DNA of 64,000 bases, from NCBI RefSeq assembly GCF_002165135.1, contig NZ_NFZQ01000008.1, positions 1-64,000 on the forward strand, read 5' to 3'. A program made the translations under genes and the position numbers. This stretch comes from Pseudomonas sp. SID14000. GTDB taxonomy: Bacteria; Pseudomonadota; Gammaproteobacteria; Pseudomonadales; Pseudomonadaceae. Within the stretch, counting starts at the first letter, position 1, and every line of letters begins with the position of its first letter. Below, piece after piece: positions 63,586 to 64,000 of the stretch. A model generated the notes under the pieces. That model was not told where the DNA came from. It saw only the letters and a program-made list of their open reading frames with translations, and made no database searches.

Positions 63586-64000
63586 TCAATGCGCCGCACC
63601 GTCCCGCGCATCCTGCATCTGCCCGAACCGCCCGGCATGGAAGTCATCGAACGACTCGGCAATCTCTGCCTGGCTGTTCATCACGAACGGGCCATAACCC
63701 ACGATGGGCTCGTCGATCGGCTCACCGCTGAGCAGCAGCAGGCTGGCACCTTCCAGCGCTTCAACAGCAACATCCTCCCCCCCGCGGTCAAGCAGCACCA
63801 GGCTGGATGGGCCGGCTTCGCGCTCGCCGTTGATCCGCACATTGCCGCGCAACACCACCAGTGCCGCATTGCGCCCGGCGGCCACCGGCAACAGCAAGGC
63901 TGCACCGGCATTCAGGCGCAGATCCCAGACATCCATGGCGGTAAAGGTCCGCGCCGGCCCCGAATGCCCACGGTAGTCACCTGCAATCACTCGCAGGCTG
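63586..64000 (-). CDS. Pirin-family protein, C-terminal part (runs off right edge)
   Basis: The last ~137 residues of a cupin protein of the pirin family are present: VIAGDYRGHSGPARTF, VWDLRL, then LLSGEPIDEPIVGYGPFVMN and the end FDDFHAGRFGQM. GEPxxEPVxxxGPFVMN is the pirin C-terminal signature. The N-terminal cupin with the metal ligands lies outside the window. Many pirins act as quercetinases or regulators; which one cannot be said. Confidence 0.9.
   Translation of the reverse strand, partial: SLRVIAGDYRGHSGPARTFTAMDVWDLRLNAGAALLLPVAAGRNAALVVLRGNVRINGEREAGPSSLVLLDRGGEDVAVEALEGASLLLLSGEPIDEPIVGYGPFVMNSQAEIAESFDDFHAGRFGQMQDARDGAAH

Overview
The window is high-GC chromosomal DNA of a Pseudomonas, most likely of the P. 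putida group. The evidence is the 2-ketogluconate (kgu) and gluconate 2-dehydrogenase locus with PtxS operators, the T6SS gene order, the short inverted REP pairs between operons, and the AlkB/DUF1652/AlkA/pirin neighbourhood. Species assignment is inference. No rRNA, tRNA, CRISPR array, transposase or phage gene was seen.

Positions 1-13455 (minus strand) hold an Rhs polymorphic-toxin locus. It has one complete PAAR-Rhs effector (9259-13455) with its immunity gene, then three displaced Rhs 3' ends, two of them with a nuclease tip plus immunity gene and one almost erased. After these come the 3' remnant of an EagR chaperone gene and the 5' 1.9 kb of a second PAAR-Rhs gene that runs off the left edge. 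Upstream of the complete rhs lie two DUF1795 (EagR-type) genes and vgrG. Divergent from vgrG is a probable membrane-acting effector (16680-17696) followed by two related membrane proteins that are likely its immunity proteins.

Positions 20410-41138 (plus strand) are one long T6SS operon: an unrecognised T6SS-linked gene, tssB, tssC, tssE, tssF, tssG, clpV/tssH, tssJ, tssK, tssL, tssM, tagF, a second IcmF-like protein fused to an OmpA domain, hcp and tssA. With vgrG and the PAAR of the Rhs protein this makes a complete apparatus plus cargo.

Positions 41336-44479 carry a lipoprotein, an AEC-family transporter and an MFS transporter. Positions 44607-53812 (minus strand) carry kguD-kguT-kguK-kguE, ptxS and the three-subunit membrane gluconate 2-dehydrogenase, with perfect 14-bp PtxS palindromes before kguE, before ptxS and before the dehydrogenase operon. 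The dehydrogenase makes 2-ketogluconate in the periplasm; KguT imports it; KguK and KguD convert it to 6-phosphogluconate.

Positions 54144-59815 contain a sigma54-type promoter, two paralogous exported proteins of unknown function, a short curlin-repeat protein and a long curlin-repeat protein, closed by a strong terminator. This looks like an amyloid-fibre operon with two uncharacterised partners and is the best candidate here for an undescribed system. The right end carries alkB, a small conserved gene, a YIP1-family membrane protein, a DUF1652 gene, an AlkA-type glycosylase and the 3' end of a pirin gene.
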